A DNA stretch of 64,000 nucleotides from Sapientia aquatica. GTDB lineage: Bacteria > Pseudomonadota > Gammaproteobacteria > Burkholderiales > Burkholderiaceae_D. Position 1 is the first letter of the stretch, and each line of letters opens with the position of its first letter. The stretch spans positions 1-64,000 of the forward strand of contig NZ_SMYL01000009.1 of assembly GCF_004358105.1 (NCBI RefSeq). Direction: 5' to 3'. A model generated the notes under the pieces. That model saw only the letters and a program-made list of their open reading frames with translations. It was not told the origin of the DNA and searched no databases. The position numbers and the translations under genes were made by a program. Positions 36,120 to 45,298 of this stretch are shown one piece after another.

Positions 36120-37265
36120 ATGAACAGCAAAAAACTAAGACAACTATCGTGTTTATCCGCACTCAGCGCTGCGTTGTTTTGCAGTGCTAATCTCAACGCG
36201 CAAACTACTGCCGACGTTAAACCTTCAACTGTTGCAATCACGCCAGAAGCGCAAGCGGTGTTAGATCGGATATCGGATGTGTCGATGCGCAGTAATTTGA
36301 CTTTTCTTGCCTCGGATTTGCTGGAAGGCCGCGGTACGCCTTCGCGCGGCTTGGATATTGCGGCGGAATATATTGCCGCGCAATTCAGTTCCGTCGGATT
36401 AGAACCGGCAGGCGATCAAGGATATTTCCAGACCGCCGATTGGGACGAGCTGGCCCAAAAACTTCCCGTGCGCCCTGGCCGCCCCGCTCCGGTACCCAAG
36501 CCAGCAGGAGTTCCGCACGACATGGTTAGAAACGTGGTTGGCGTTTTGCGTGGTTCAGATCCCGCGCTCAAGGATACGTATATTCTGGTGACCGCCCATT
36601 ACGACCACCTTGGCATCAATACGTCCGGCGTTGGCGATCGCTTTTTTAATGGTGCCAACGACGATGGCAGCGGAACTGTTTCCGTGATTGAACTCGCCAA
36701 AGCATTCTCCGCGTTAAAAGCGCATCCGAAACGTAGCATCGTTTTTATGACGTTTTTTGGTGAAGAAAAAGGATTGGTCGGCTCACGCTATTACGGCGCG
36801 CATCCGATTTTCCCCATTGCCAAAACGGTTGCTGGCATCAACATTGAGCAAGTCGGCCGCACCGATGATTCGGAAGGCCCGCAAGTGGCATCAGTAGGAA
36901 TTACCGGATTTGATTTTTCTGAGGTCGGCGCGATTATCAAACAATCGGGCGATGCAACGGGCATCCGCGTCTGGAAGCATCCCATCAATAGCGACCGCTA
37001 CTTTGCCTACAGCGACAATCAAGCTTTGGCCGACCAAGGGATTCCTGCCCATACAATTAGCGTGGCGTATGAATTTCCCGATTATCACAAAGTGAGCGAC
37101 AAGAGCGATAAAGTTGACTACGCCAATATGGCCAAAGTAGATCGCTCGGTGGCGTTGGCCGTTTATACCATTGCCAACAGTGCGAGCGAGCCCAAATGGA
37201 ATGCGGACAACGCGAAAGCAGCCAAGTATTTAAAAGCATGGGCCGATCAGCACGCTAATCCGTAA
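36120..37265 (+). CDS. Secreted M28 family zinc peptidase
   Basis: A 381-residue exported aminopeptidase-like protein. A signal peptide covers residues 1-28 (ends LNAQT). Metal-ligand stretches in M28 order: TAHYDHLG (His), GANDDGSGTVSVIE (Asp), TFFGEEKGLVGSRYY (catalytic Glu pair), then the C-terminal EFPDYHKVSDKSDKVDY (His). The family removes N-terminal residues from peptides. A terminator separates it from the convergent LysR gene. Confidence 0.9.
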   Translation: MNSKKLRQLSCLSALSAALFCSANLNAQTTADVKPSTVAITPEAQAVLDRISDVSMRSNLTFLASDLLEGRGTPSRGLDIAAEYIAAQFSSVGLEPAGDQGYFQTADWDELAQKLPVRPGRPAPVPKPAGVPHDMVRNVVGVLRGSDPALKDTYILVTAHYDHLGINTSGVGDRFFNGANDDGSGTVSVIELAKAFSALKAHPKRSIVFMTFFGEEKGLVGSRYYGAHPIFPIAKTVAGINIEQVGRTDDSEGPQVASVGITGFDFSEVGAIIKQSGDATGIRVWKHPINSDRYFAYSDNQALADQGIPAHTISVAYEFPDYHKVSDKSDKVDYANMAKVDRSVALAVYTIANSASEPKWNADNAKAAKYLKAWADQHANP

Positions 37266-37279
37266 ATCAAATCAGCCAG

Positions 37280-37316
37280 AATTATCGGTGCGCCTAGCCT
37301 GCACCGATAATTTTTT
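37280..37316. terminator. Terminator between convergent M28 peptidase and LysR genes
   Basis: Stem AATTATCGGTGC / GCACCGATAATT with a 9-base loop and T-tract. Confidence 0.88.
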
Positions 37317-37337
37317 CTCGCTATCTGGCAGCACTTT

Positions 37338-38228
37338 TTATTTCAACAGCACACGCAATTCTTCCTGCATATAGTTCAAAAATGCTGTCACTCTGGGCGC
37401 AATAAACGGACTATTCTGATAGACCAAATTAAGCGCTTGCTCGCCCGAAGCCCAATTCGGTAACACAATCCCGAGCTCTTTCCGCGCAATCTCTTCTTTA
37501 CAAAAAACGGTGGGCAACAGCGCAATCCCTGCTCCTGACGCCGCCATGCTTTTAATCGCGTTGATGCTATTGGCCATGTAACGCCCTTGGACTTTTACCT
37601 TAGCCGATTGAGAACCCGATCTCAGCAGCCAAACAGATGGATTGGGCAGCGAAGTAAAGACTAAACAATTGTGCTTAGACAAATCACTTGGTTTGTTAAG
37701 CTCAGGAGCTGCTTTTAGATAACTCGGACTGGCAAGCAACTGAAAGCGCGTTGCGCCCACCCGCCGGGCTTTTAAGTTTGAGTCTTTCAATTGCCCAGCG
37801 CGAACCGCCACATCGATGTTATCGCGAACAAAATCCAAGGCCTGATTGGTCAAAATAAGGTCCACCGATATGTTGGGATAAGCCGTTAAAAATCCCTGCA
37901 TGATCTCGCTCAATACCTTGCGCGCAAACTCGGCCGTGGCAGTTACTCGGATATTTCCGGCCGGTTCGCTGCTGGCAGCTTGGGTGAAGGCTTCGGCATC
38001 TTTGATGTCTTCAAACGCCTTGGCGCAAGTGTCATAATAACGCTTGCCCGCATCGGTCAATTGAAGGCTTCGAGTCGTGCGCAATAGCAAAGTCGATTGC
38101 AAGCTGGATTCCAAATCAGCGATTTTTTTACTGACGGTTGATTTCGGAATCCCCAGCTCCTTAGCCGCCCGCGTAAAGCTCCCCGTTTGCGCCACTTTTA
38201 AAAACATCCAAATCGCATTCAAATCCAT
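37338..38228 (-). CDS. LysR family transcriptional regulator
   Basis: A 296-residue regulator. The N-terminal winged helix-turn-helix contains FTRAAKELGIPKSTVSKKIADLE. The ligand-binding domain follows, with AGNIRVTATAEFA and VDLILTNQALDFVRDNIDVAVRAG, typical of the CrgA/DsdC-like subgroup. It is divergent from the DoxX gene with palindromes between, so it probably controls doxX and itself. The inducer is unknown. Confidence 0.9.
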   Translation of the reverse strand: MDLNAIWMFLKVAQTGSFTRAAKELGIPKSTVSKKIADLESSLQSTLLLRTTRSLQLTDAGKRYYDTCAKAFEDIKDAEAFTQAASSEPAGNIRVTATAEFARKVLSEIMQGFLTAYPNISVDLILTNQALDFVRDNIDVAVRAGQLKDSNLKARRVGATRFQLLASPSYLKAAPELNKPSDLSKHNCLVFTSLPNPSVWLLRSGSQSAKVKVQGRYMANSINAIKSMAASGAGIALLPTVFCKEEIARKELGIVLPNWASGEQALNLVYQNSPFIAPRVTAFLNYMQEELRVLLK

Positions 38229-38252
38229 AAGCCACCTTTATTATCCATAATA

Positions 38253-38290
38253 GGAAACAATCTTTCCATATTATCCTATCTAGTAGATAG
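38253..38290. promoter_or_regulatory. Candidate LysR operator palindromes
   Basis: Two inverted repeats lie in the LysR-DoxX divergent region: GGAAA-N5-TTTCC at 38253-38267, extended by flanking ATAAT/ATTAT, and the perfect CTATCTA-G-TAGATAG at 38276-38290. They lie 25 to 62 bases before the LysR start. Confidence 0.5.
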
Positions 38291-38430
38291 TTAAAAATCC
38301 AGATATTCTTCCGCTTCGCGACACCAAAGACTGTTGTTGGAGTGTTAGTTAGACCGACTAACGGTCCGCGCACAACAGCACCAAGTTAATCGTCTAACAG
38401 ACAAAAATTTGAAAAATAGATAGGGAAGAT

Positions 38431-38826
38431 ATGTCAAACTCAACACAACATTCAGCAACACCCAGCCGCACAAAAGTAATCGGATTTTGGGCAATAAAAA
38501 TTATGGTTAGCGTCATTTTTATTATCGCCGGCAGCGCAAAACTAGCAGGCGTGCCGCAAATGATCCAAGTATTCGATTCGATCGCCCTTGGTCAATGGTT
38601 TCGCTACGTAACGGGCGCAATTGAAGTAGGCGGCGGATTGCTAGTACTAGCGCCCAAAACGACTAGCTATGGCGCCGGCTTGTTAAGCTGCACCATGATC
38701 GGGGCAGTTCTCACGCACCTATTTATCATCGGCGGCAGTCCCGCTCTGGCAGTGATTCTCCTATTTGCGTCTTTGTTTATTCTGTATGCAACACGAGGAC
38801 AAATTTTAAAATTGTTCGACAAATAG
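38431..38826 (+). CDS. DoxX family membrane protein
   Basis: A 131-residue inner-membrane protein with four predicted transmembrane helices. The N-terminal WAIKIMVSVIFIIAGSAKLAGVPQMIQVFD matches DoxX/DoxD-like proteins (the AGSAKLAG motif). Family members are linked to redox or quinone stress in several bacteria; a specific role here is not shown. Divergent from a LysR regulator, an arrangement often seen for DoxX genes induced by electrophiles. Confidence 0.82.
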   Translation: MSNSTQHSATPSRTKVIGFWAIKIMVSVIFIIAGSAKLAGVPQMIQVFDSIALGQWFRYVTGAIEVGGGLLVLAPKTTSYGAGLLSCTMIGAVLTHLFIIGGSPALAVILLFASLFILYATRGQILKLFDK

Positions 38827-39127
38827 AAATTGAGTTGAGGCGATAGATTGCGGGCGGTTAGTTCAAATGCAGGTGTCACCTAGCTGGATTCGGGGCACAG
38901 AAATTTGCTAGGGAATACTCGATTTTGACTTGCTATAAAGTTGCTATTTCTCAAGTTTTAAATTACTGTTCTCGATCATGACTGTCTGCTGTGTGCGATT
39001 GTTCGCCGCTTTTAGTTTTGTGGGGATGTCGGTTTTCGGCACATAGCGGCCTTTTGAACCTAACCTCAACAAAGCTAAATCAGCATCTATAACTTGATTA
39101 AGACTGGGCACGAAAAATGAATTTCAT
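38827..39127. other. Intergenic stretch between the DoxX and orphan lipoprotein genes
   Basis: No gene seen. The base composition turns more AT-rich toward the lipoprotein gene. No terminator hairpin was recognised. Confidence 0.4.
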
Positions 39128-39634
39128 ATGAAATGTTATCGCGCATTTTCTTCTTTATTTCTATATGGCTTTCTTTTGTTCACATTAAACGGCTGTGATA
39201 ATTTATTCGTCAAGAAAGGTTCATGTGGATTTAGTTTTGATATGCGGTTCGACAATCAACATGCGACCGTGCTCGATTATAAATTGCAAGGGGCAAATAA
39301 TTTAATTGCTTTTATATCGAAAGAAAATTTATCAAAAGGCGACAAATTTTACGGTGCGGGAATTGGCCTTCAATATGATAGGCCTACGTCTTTATATGTG
39401 AAATGGCAGGATGATGTATCCGGTTCAATTTATGAAAAGACCATAGATTTGAAAAATGTGATGCCGCGCGACTTGGATGGAACGATGTTGTATTTCATCC
39501 TACATGAATCGCAAATTTACGTTTATTTGGCATATTTGAATAAGGATAACCGTAATCAACCAAAAATTGGCTCGACAATTTATTCGGGCTACTTAAATAT
39601 TCAACTTTATCCAAACATTGCAGCCCCCCCCTGA
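39128..39634 (+). CDS. Orphan lipoprotein of unknown function
   Basis: A 168-residue protein that I do not recognise. The signal peptide with lipobox LNGC gives a lipidated Cys23. The mature part has a beta-rich look (SCGFSFDMRFDNQ, SLYVKWQDDVSGSIYEKTIDL). Codon use and base content look distinctly AT-richer than in neighbouring genes, and long non-coding stretches lie on both sides, suggesting an acquired gene. The gene ends in a run of eight C directly before TGA (39624-39631). One extra C would read on for 52 more codons to 39789. Confidence 0.65.
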   Translation: MKCYRAFSSLFLYGFLLFTLNGCDNLFVKKGSCGFSFDMRFDNQHATVLDYKLQGANNLIAFISKENLSKGDKFYGAGIGLQYDRPTSLYVKWQDDVSGSIYEKTIDLKNVMPRDLDGTMLYFILHESQIYVYLAYLNKDNRNQPKIGSTIYSGYLNIQLYPNIAAPP

Positions 39635-40377
39635 AGTCAAATGAATGTCCGGTACGGGGAACCTCGATTGTCAACTTAGGGCACAGTCCAGCCAATCGCA
39701 ACAAAATCACTAGCCGCAAAATGCTTCCACCGCCCAAGCCCCTTCCCCACGCACGCAAACCATTTTCCACTAACAGATCACTCATTTAAGCTGAATAACC
39801 ATATCCCATTTAACGCCAATTTCCACCAACCCCAATCACTCCACCGCAACTCGCCTAAAAAATAAAATTCACCTTCCTCACCAGCATATTTTTTTAAAAT
39901 TGCACTTTAGATTTTCGTAATTTACATCCCGTTGTTGAGTTGCTCGAAATGGCTAGCATGTCTTCCAATATGGCTTGAATTTGCTTCGTCCTTGGCTACA
40001 TTGAACTTAGCCCGCTCTTTAAAAACGTTCTCTTCGTGGTGAATTGACCGCAGATATTCTGCTGGATTATTTCGCCTATTCTCGATAAACGTCGCCGCAT
40101 TAAACAACTGGGTGGCGCGTTTTCATTCTTCCGACATTGCCGATCATTTAGAAGCAAAGCCGCTTTGTTCGGACTGGCTGGCATCAAATAGTCACTGCTT
40201 GATCACTCTTGCGTCGCTTCAGCGGCGTTTCTGCGCTGTTTTCCCCAATTCAGTGAACACAACAGTCAAATTGTGAAAATTTGCAAAATAAATTTGCCTT
40301 TCCTGAAACAAATATTGCTTAAATGCACATAGAATAGCGTGGCGAATTAACTTAGTGAACGATTCGCTCGAACACAA
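39635..40377. other. Gene-poor stretch with possible gene remnants
   Basis: 743 bases without a convincing gene. A minus-strand frame at about 39922-40107 (TTG start only, 61 codons, containing AEYLRSIHHEENVFKER) has plausible amino-acid composition but no start signal or family match; it may be a gene remnant. The segment at 39635-39789 is open in the frame reached by a +1 slip in the preceding C-run. Confidence 0.4.
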
Positions 40378-41553
40378 ATGACACCACAACAATTAACGCT
40401 GATTGGAAATGTGAAAATGAAATTTGTTTGGTTCTTACTTCTTTCTGTGCTGCGCACCTTGTATGTTTTTTATTCGGCTTGGTGCCTACTCTTTATCCCT
40501 GCCGTTATCGCGTTTTTTTATGCCGAACACCACAATCGCCTGCCGCAGTTTTGGCAAGCGTATCAGCTCAATCAAATCGGTTTATTCGTCACCGCTATTT
40601 TGCTTATTGCGATTCCGTTAATCGTATTTGCTCGGCGCTCAAAAGACGATCCTGATCCGTTTCAAAGCGGGTTTATGTCGTGGTTTGGCACGCTGCGTTG
40701 GTATTGGAATACCAGCGCCAGTCCAAAAGTGCAGCTCGGTTTGCCGTCCGGTTATTTGGTCGAAAATCCGATGGGCTGCCGTCTCAATGGCGACGAGATT
40801 CGCAAGATTTTAGATAGCTTGCAGCCGGGCGATATTTTGCTGCGTGCTTACGATGGTTACATGGACGGAGAATTCATTAAACATTCGTCGTTGGTTTCGC
40901 CCAAAGGTTATCAAGCGGGATGGTTCACGCATGCGGCGATGTTCGCCGGTGCGCTGACCGATGAGGACAAAGCGCAAGTTCCCGCCAACTTTAGGGATGA
41001 CCCTAACTATTTCAAAGAAGGTAGCCAAATGGTGTTGCATTCGATGGCGAAAGGCGTGCATTGCGAAGATATTTTGACGTGGTGCCGCTGTGATTATTTA
41101 GCGATCTTGCGGGTGAAATCGGACTTGAAATTTGTTCGCAAAGTACAAACGCGCGATAAGAAATTACGCCGCTCCTACCGTTCCGATGCGCCTAGCGAAA
41201 AAATTGAACAGCAAGTTACCAAGGGCGAGACGATCGATCGGGCTGAAGTGATCCGCACCGCCAAATTATCGGCCTTAGAAAAGATTGGCGAACCGTATGA
41301 TTTTGAATGTATTGAGACAAATAAATTTACTAGTTTTAGTTGTGCGGAATTAGTCTATTTTTGCTTCCGCAGCGTGCACGATGCGCTCGGGTTGCAGGCC
41401 GAGGCGCACGCCTTATTCCCATTTGGGAAGTTACTGCCGCATGTGAGCATCATGCAGCGTAAAACGATCACGCCAGATGATTATTACAATCTGGCCAAAG
41501 CGGGTCATTTAGAGCTTGTTTTTGTCGATGAGGTCACCAAGCTGAAAACATAA
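40378..41553 (+). CDS. Membrane protein with YiiX-like permuted NlpC/P60 domain
   Basis: A 391-residue protein. Two N-terminal transmembrane helices (residues ~14-45 and ~65-85) precede a soluble domain from ~140. The domain starts DSLQPGDILLR, has FTHAAMFAG (catalytic-type His) and, near the C-terminus, FTSFSCAELVYFCF (nucleophile-type Cys). This His-before-Cys order is the circular permutation seen in YiiX/YebB-like NlpC/P60 proteins, possible amidases or acyltransferases on peptides or lipids. Start at 40378; an internal ATG at 40417 is possible. First of a three-gene run with the GGDEF-EAL and phosphoesterase genes. Confidence 0.7.
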   Translation: MTPQQLTLIGNVKMKFVWFLLLSVLRTLYVFYSAWCLLFIPAVIAFFYAEHHNRLPQFWQAYQLNQIGLFVTAILLIAIPLIVFARRSKDDPDPFQSGFMSWFGTLRWYWNTSASPKVQLGLPSGYLVENPMGCRLNGDEIRKILDSLQPGDILLRAYDGYMDGEFIKHSSLVSPKGYQAGWFTHAAMFAGALTDEDKAQVPANFRDDPNYFKEGSQMVLHSMAKGVHCEDILTWCRCDYLAILRVKSDLKFVRKVQTRDKKLRRSYRSDAPSEKIEQQVTKGETIDRAEVIRTAKLSALEKIGEPYDFECIETNKFTSFSCAELVYFCFRSVHDALGLQAEAHALFPFGKLLPHVSIMQRKTITPDDYYNLAKAGHLELVFVDEVTKLKT

Positions 41554-41566
41554 ACCGAGGTGTAGG

Positions 41567-43495
41567 ATGCAAGTTACTGGCCAGATTCAACGCATCATTC
41601 CAGTGTTAGTCGATTTCTTTGGATACGGCAGTGATGAAGAGATCGAGGTTGAAAAGCGGATTTGGCTAGTAACTGTTTTTGCGTTAATCGGTATCGTTTT
41701 TGGTCTCATCAATGCGCTGTTCAATTTGAGCATTGGCTCAATGGCATTGCTCGGTGAAATTGAACTTGCTATTGTCGTCTTGGGAGTCATTCCCACCCTC
41801 ATAATTGGGCGCATGCCGACGTTGATCGGTGTCGCGGAAGCCATGTTGATGATCTCAATGATGATCGCCGCAGCGGTATTAATCGGTTTTGGTGGGCCCG
41901 ACGGCACAGGTCTATATTGGATTTACTCGGCACCGTTCCTGGGCTTTTTCTTAAAAGGACAGCGCATTGGTTGGTGGTATAGCTTAGGTCTTTTATTAGT
42001 TGCATCCATTTATTTTTTGGGCGCAATTACTTTTGTCCCGCATGCGCGCCACTATTCAAACGCGGTGATTTCCCAATTCATGTTGGCACTGTGCTGCTAC
42101 ACCATCGTTGCCGCATCGTTCAATACATCACGCACAAAGTTTGCCGAGCAATTACAACGACAAGTGACATTAAAAACGGCGGACGCTACCCAATTGCTCA
42201 AGCAATTACAGTTCGTCGCCACGCACGATATGGTGACTAAATTACCCAATAAAGTGTTACTGCTGGATATTATTGGTCAAAAAATCAGTGCAACTAATAC
42301 AGAACATCAACTGCTCGTGGTGTGTAACTTGCGCCTAGAACGCCTGTTTGAAATGAGTAACATTTTGGGTGTCGGTGGAGCGGATGATTTGACGTTGAAA
42401 ATCGCGCGCTACTTGAAAAGCCTAATCAAAGAAAATGATCTCTTGGCGCACACTCGACGCGACGAATTTATCATTAGTTACCACACCAACCGCGCCACGT
42501 TCAGCAGCGACGGATTGCGACAATTTATCGCTGAAAGGCAAAATTCGTTTGAGGTGCAAGGTTATTTTTTGTACTGCGAATTCACGCTGGGTTTTGCCAT
42601 ATACCCCGACCATGCCAGCGACCCAACGACCTTGCTTAACAAAGCCGAACAAGCCATGTTGCAAGCACAAAAGAGCGGCTCGCAGTGGTCAATATTCGAT
42701 CAGCACCAAGAACATGCTTTTGTGCGCCATCATCTGCTATCGGGCAAGCTGCGTGAGGCGCTAATGCAGCAACATTTTCAGGTCTTCTATCAACCTAAAA
42801 TTGATTTGAGCAGCGGCAATCTGATCGGCGCAGAGGCGCTGCTGCGTTGGCGTGATCCGGTTGAAGGTTTTATTTCGCCGCTCGAATTCATTCCCGTTGC
42901 AGAAGAATCTGGCCTCATTCGCCCACTCACGACCTGGTTGGTTGGTCAGTGCATGCATGAATGCGACCATTGGCATCAAGTTGGCATTCCGATTAGCGTA
43001 TCGATTAATATTTCGGCGATGAATTTGATTGATCCTGATTTGCTGCATGTCTTAATTGAGACGCTGTGCCAATGCAATTTGGCCGCCAGTTCGGTCAACT
43101 TGGAAATCACCGAGAGCTGCTTTATGGCCTCGCCAGAACGTGCTTTGGACGTCATTCAGCGCTTGCATATGTCGGGCTTTCGGCTCTCTATTGATGACTT
43201 TGGAACTGGCTATTCGTCCCTATCCTATCTCAAAAACCTGCCTATTAACGAGCTCAAGATTGATCAAAGTTTTGTACGAAATTTGCTGCAAAATTGCGGA
43301 GATCAAGCTATCGTTTCATCCACCATTGATTTAGCCCATAACTTTGGCTTGGAAGTTGTCGCGGAAGGCATTGAGGACGAACCAACGAGCCAGTGGTTAC
43401 AAGCCCGCGGATGCGATATCGGACAAGGTTATTTTTTCGCCCGACCAATGGCCGCTGATTTGTTTTTAGACTTTGCATTAATCAATAAAAAATAA
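41567..43495 (+). CDS. Cyclic-di-GMP phosphodiesterase with degenerate GGDEF and intact EAL domain
   Basis: A 642-residue membrane signalling protein. About six transmembrane helices in residues ~30-190 form a sensor region. The GGDEF domain follows from ~215 (ATHDMVTKLPNKVLLLD), but the active-site motif is RRDEF at 297-301 instead of GGDEF, so cyclase activity is unlikely. The EAL domain has EALLRW (Glu423), NISAMNL, LEITES, DDFGTGYSS, LKIDQSFV, EGIED and a final GQGYFF, all residues expected of an active phosphodiesterase. It should lower c-di-GMP and promote motility over biofilm. Fourteen bases separate it from the preceding gene. Confidence 0.88.
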   Translation: MQVTGQIQRIIPVLVDFFGYGSDEEIEVEKRIWLVTVFALIGIVFGLINALFNLSIGSMALLGEIELAIVVLGVIPTLIIGRMPTLIGVAEAMLMISMMIAAAVLIGFGGPDGTGLYWIYSAPFLGFFLKGQRIGWWYSLGLLLVASIYFLGAITFVPHARHYSNAVISQFMLALCCYTIVAASFNTSRTKFAEQLQRQVTLKTADATQLLKQLQFVATHDMVTKLPNKVLLLDIIGQKISATNTEHQLLVVCNLRLERLFEMSNILGVGGADDLTLKIARYLKSLIKENDLLAHTRRDEFIISYHTNRATFSSDGLRQFIAERQNSFEVQGYFLYCEFTLGFAIYPDHASDPTTLLNKAEQAMLQAQKSGSQWSIFDQHQEHAFVRHHLLSGKLREALMQQHFQVFYQPKIDLSSGNLIGAEALLRWRDPVEGFISPLEFIPVAEESGLIRPLTTWLVGQCMHECDHWHQVGIPISVSINISAMNLIDPDLLHVLIETLCQCNLAASSVNLEITESCFMASPERALDVIQRLHMSGFRLSIDDFGTGYSSLSYLKNLPINELKIDQSFVRNLLQNCGDQAIVSSTIDLAHNFGLEVVAEGIEDEPTSQWLQARGCDIGQGYFFARPMAADLFLDFALINKK

Positions 43496-43508
43496 CGCTA
43501 AGGACTTT

Positions 43509-44378
43509 ATGAAAATCATTCATTTAAGCGACACCCATGTCGGTAGAAATAACAATGGAAGTAGTAATGCCGAGTTAGTTGATTTAATCATCGAGGATAT
43601 TTTAAGTTTAGAAAATCCCAGCGATTATCTCGTGGTGCACACTGGCGACTTGATCGATAAAGGCAATCAACAATATCGCGATTTGGGTAGCAGTTTATTA
43701 GCCAAATTGAGTGACCAAGGCGTGCGAGTTTTGCTTTGTCCGGGTAACCACGATTGCGGCGATGCTATGCATGTCGATCCCAATCTCGCCGCGCAATTTA
43801 AGGCGCAATTCGCGCCCTATATTTTTGGATCGCAAGCCACGCAATTCCCCGTCCTAAACATCATCGACGATTGCGCCTTCATCGGGCTTGATTCCAATCA
43901 AGCTGAAATGAGTTGGCTAGATCGTTGGCTGGCAAAAGGTAACTTGGGCGATGCGCAAATTACGGCGCTTTCGAAGCTGTTAGATTTACCCGAAGTGCGC
44001 GACAAAGTTGTGGTGCTATACCTGCATCACCATCCGTTTTTTGACGCATTTGTGGTGTCTGCCGATGTCGGTGACGGTCATTTGTTATCGCATTTATTTA
44101 GTTGGAATACGCGCCGTTTCCGCCGACTTAAGGACGCGTACACCCTGATGCAATGCATACGTGATCGGGTGGATATTGTTTTATTTGGCCACCAACATTT
44201 TGGCTTGGATTACAGCGCCGAAGCCCAACGCTACGGCATCCCCACCGCGCTCGACGCCAGCTCCAGCACCTGTACTGAAATGGATACCGACCGCATGCGT
44301 TATCGCATTATTGATACCGACAGCGGATTCATTACGACGCGGTTTGTGGCGTTTCCGCCCGGGCACGTGCAGGCTTGA
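43509..44378 (+). CDS. Calcineurin-like metallophosphoesterase
   Basis: A 289-residue cytoplasmic phosphoesterase. Metal-ligand motifs in order: LSDTHVG (Asp, His), HTGDLIDKG (Asp), CPGNHDCGDA (Asn, His), LYLHHHPFF (His) and LFGHQHFG (His). The sequence most resembles the CpdA/3',5'-cyclic nucleotide phosphodiesterase-like group, but the substrate is open. It lies 13 bp after the EAL gene and so is probably co-transcribed with it. Confidence 0.85.
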   Translation: MKIIHLSDTHVGRNNNGSSNAELVDLIIEDILSLENPSDYLVVHTGDLIDKGNQQYRDLGSSLLAKLSDQGVRVLLCPGNHDCGDAMHVDPNLAAQFKAQFAPYIFGSQATQFPVLNIIDDCAFIGLDSNQAEMSWLDRWLAKGNLGDAQITALSKLLDLPEVRDKVVVLYLHHHPFFDAFVVSADVGDGHLLSHLFSWNTRRFRRLKDAYTLMQCIRDRVDIVLFGHQHFGLDYSAEAQRYGIPTALDASSSTCTEMDTDRMRYRIIDTDSGFITTRFVAFPPGHVQA

Positions 44379-44465
44379 CAACGCTGGAGAGTAATAATCT
44401 GGTTGTTATTTTGATTGGTCGCAAAGGTCGATAAATAGACAGTTTGGCAAAGTTTTGCGGCAGCG

Positions 44466-44499
44466 AAAAAAGGACATTTTATGAAAATGTCCTTTTTTT
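44466..44499 (+). terminator. Terminator after the phosphoesterase operon
   Basis: Long perfect stem AAAAAGGACATTTT / AAAATGTCCTTTTT with a 3-base loop and T-run. Confidence 0.88.
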
Positions 44500-44624
44500 A
44501 TTGTTAAACAATATGTTTGAAAAAAGTTGTCCAAAAGCACGTGCCAGCGCCTAATTTTTGTGCTTAAATCTGTTTCCTCACAAAAACTATTCGTCCTAAA
44601 TAACCAATTGAAGGGTTTCGAATT

Positions 44625-45149
44625 ATGGTGAAAATGGTTGCCGTACCGGCAAATAGTCAAATTAGTCAGCATTTACCCAATGCCCATTTTTTTGACGCAT
44701 TTCAATTCACGCTAGCGCCTTGCAAACGCTCAGCGATAGAAATTTATTTAGACGTCATTGCCAAAACACCGAGCTGGATTAGTTTTTTAATGGCGTTACG
44801 CAATCGTGCTGCGCCGATGTTTGGATTAAAGAATTTAGGCGCACTCAATAGCGTCAATCCATGCGTAAAATCAGAACAATATCGCGTCGGTGATCGAGTG
44901 GGAATTTTTACCATTCACTCGATTAGCGAAAACGAAGTGATCTTGACCGATTCGGACAAACACTTGGATGCCAAAATTTCGGTCTGCAAAACGGCGCAAG
45001 GCGTCGGCAATGCGGTAACCGTCTCAACCGTGGTGCATGTACATAATTTGTTAGGGCATGTGTATTTATTTTTTGTCGTGCCATTTCACAAGCAAATCGT
45101 TCTTTCTTTATTGCAGCGGTCGGAATTGCAATTCAATAAATTGGCTTAA
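44625..45149 (+). CDS. DUF2867 family protein
   Basis: A 174-residue cytoplasmic protein of unknown function. AHFFDAFQFTL, TPSWISFLMALRN, the region VGDRVGIFTIHSISENEVILTDSDKHLD and the end HNLLGHVYLFFVVPFHK match DUF2867 proteins, which look like small ligand-binding domains. Single gene, with its own terminator shared with maeB. Confidence 0.75.
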   Translation: MVKMVAVPANSQISQHLPNAHFFDAFQFTLAPCKRSAIEIYLDVIAKTPSWISFLMALRNRAAPMFGLKNLGALNSVNPCVKSEQYRVGDRVGIFTIHSISENEVILTDSDKHLDAKISVCKTAQGVGNAVTVSTVVHVHNLLGHVYLFFVVPFHKQIVLSLLQRSELQFNKLA

Positions 45150-45187
45150 GCGTCGCTGACTTAGCGGATTTAAGCGGCACTATAAAC

Positions 45188-45227
45188 AAAAAGCCGGATT
45201 CACTTTTTACAGAGAATCCGGCTTTTT
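45188..45227. terminator. Terminator between convergent DUF2867 and maeB genes
   Basis: Stem AAAAAGCCGGATTC / GAATCCGGCTTTTT with a 12-base loop, usable on both strands. Confidence 0.88.
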
Positions 45228-45298
45228 GCTGATCTACTTCAACGCCCACTTCATCGCGGTAGCCATGCATTACATGGCCAGCCATTCACGCTATTGAA

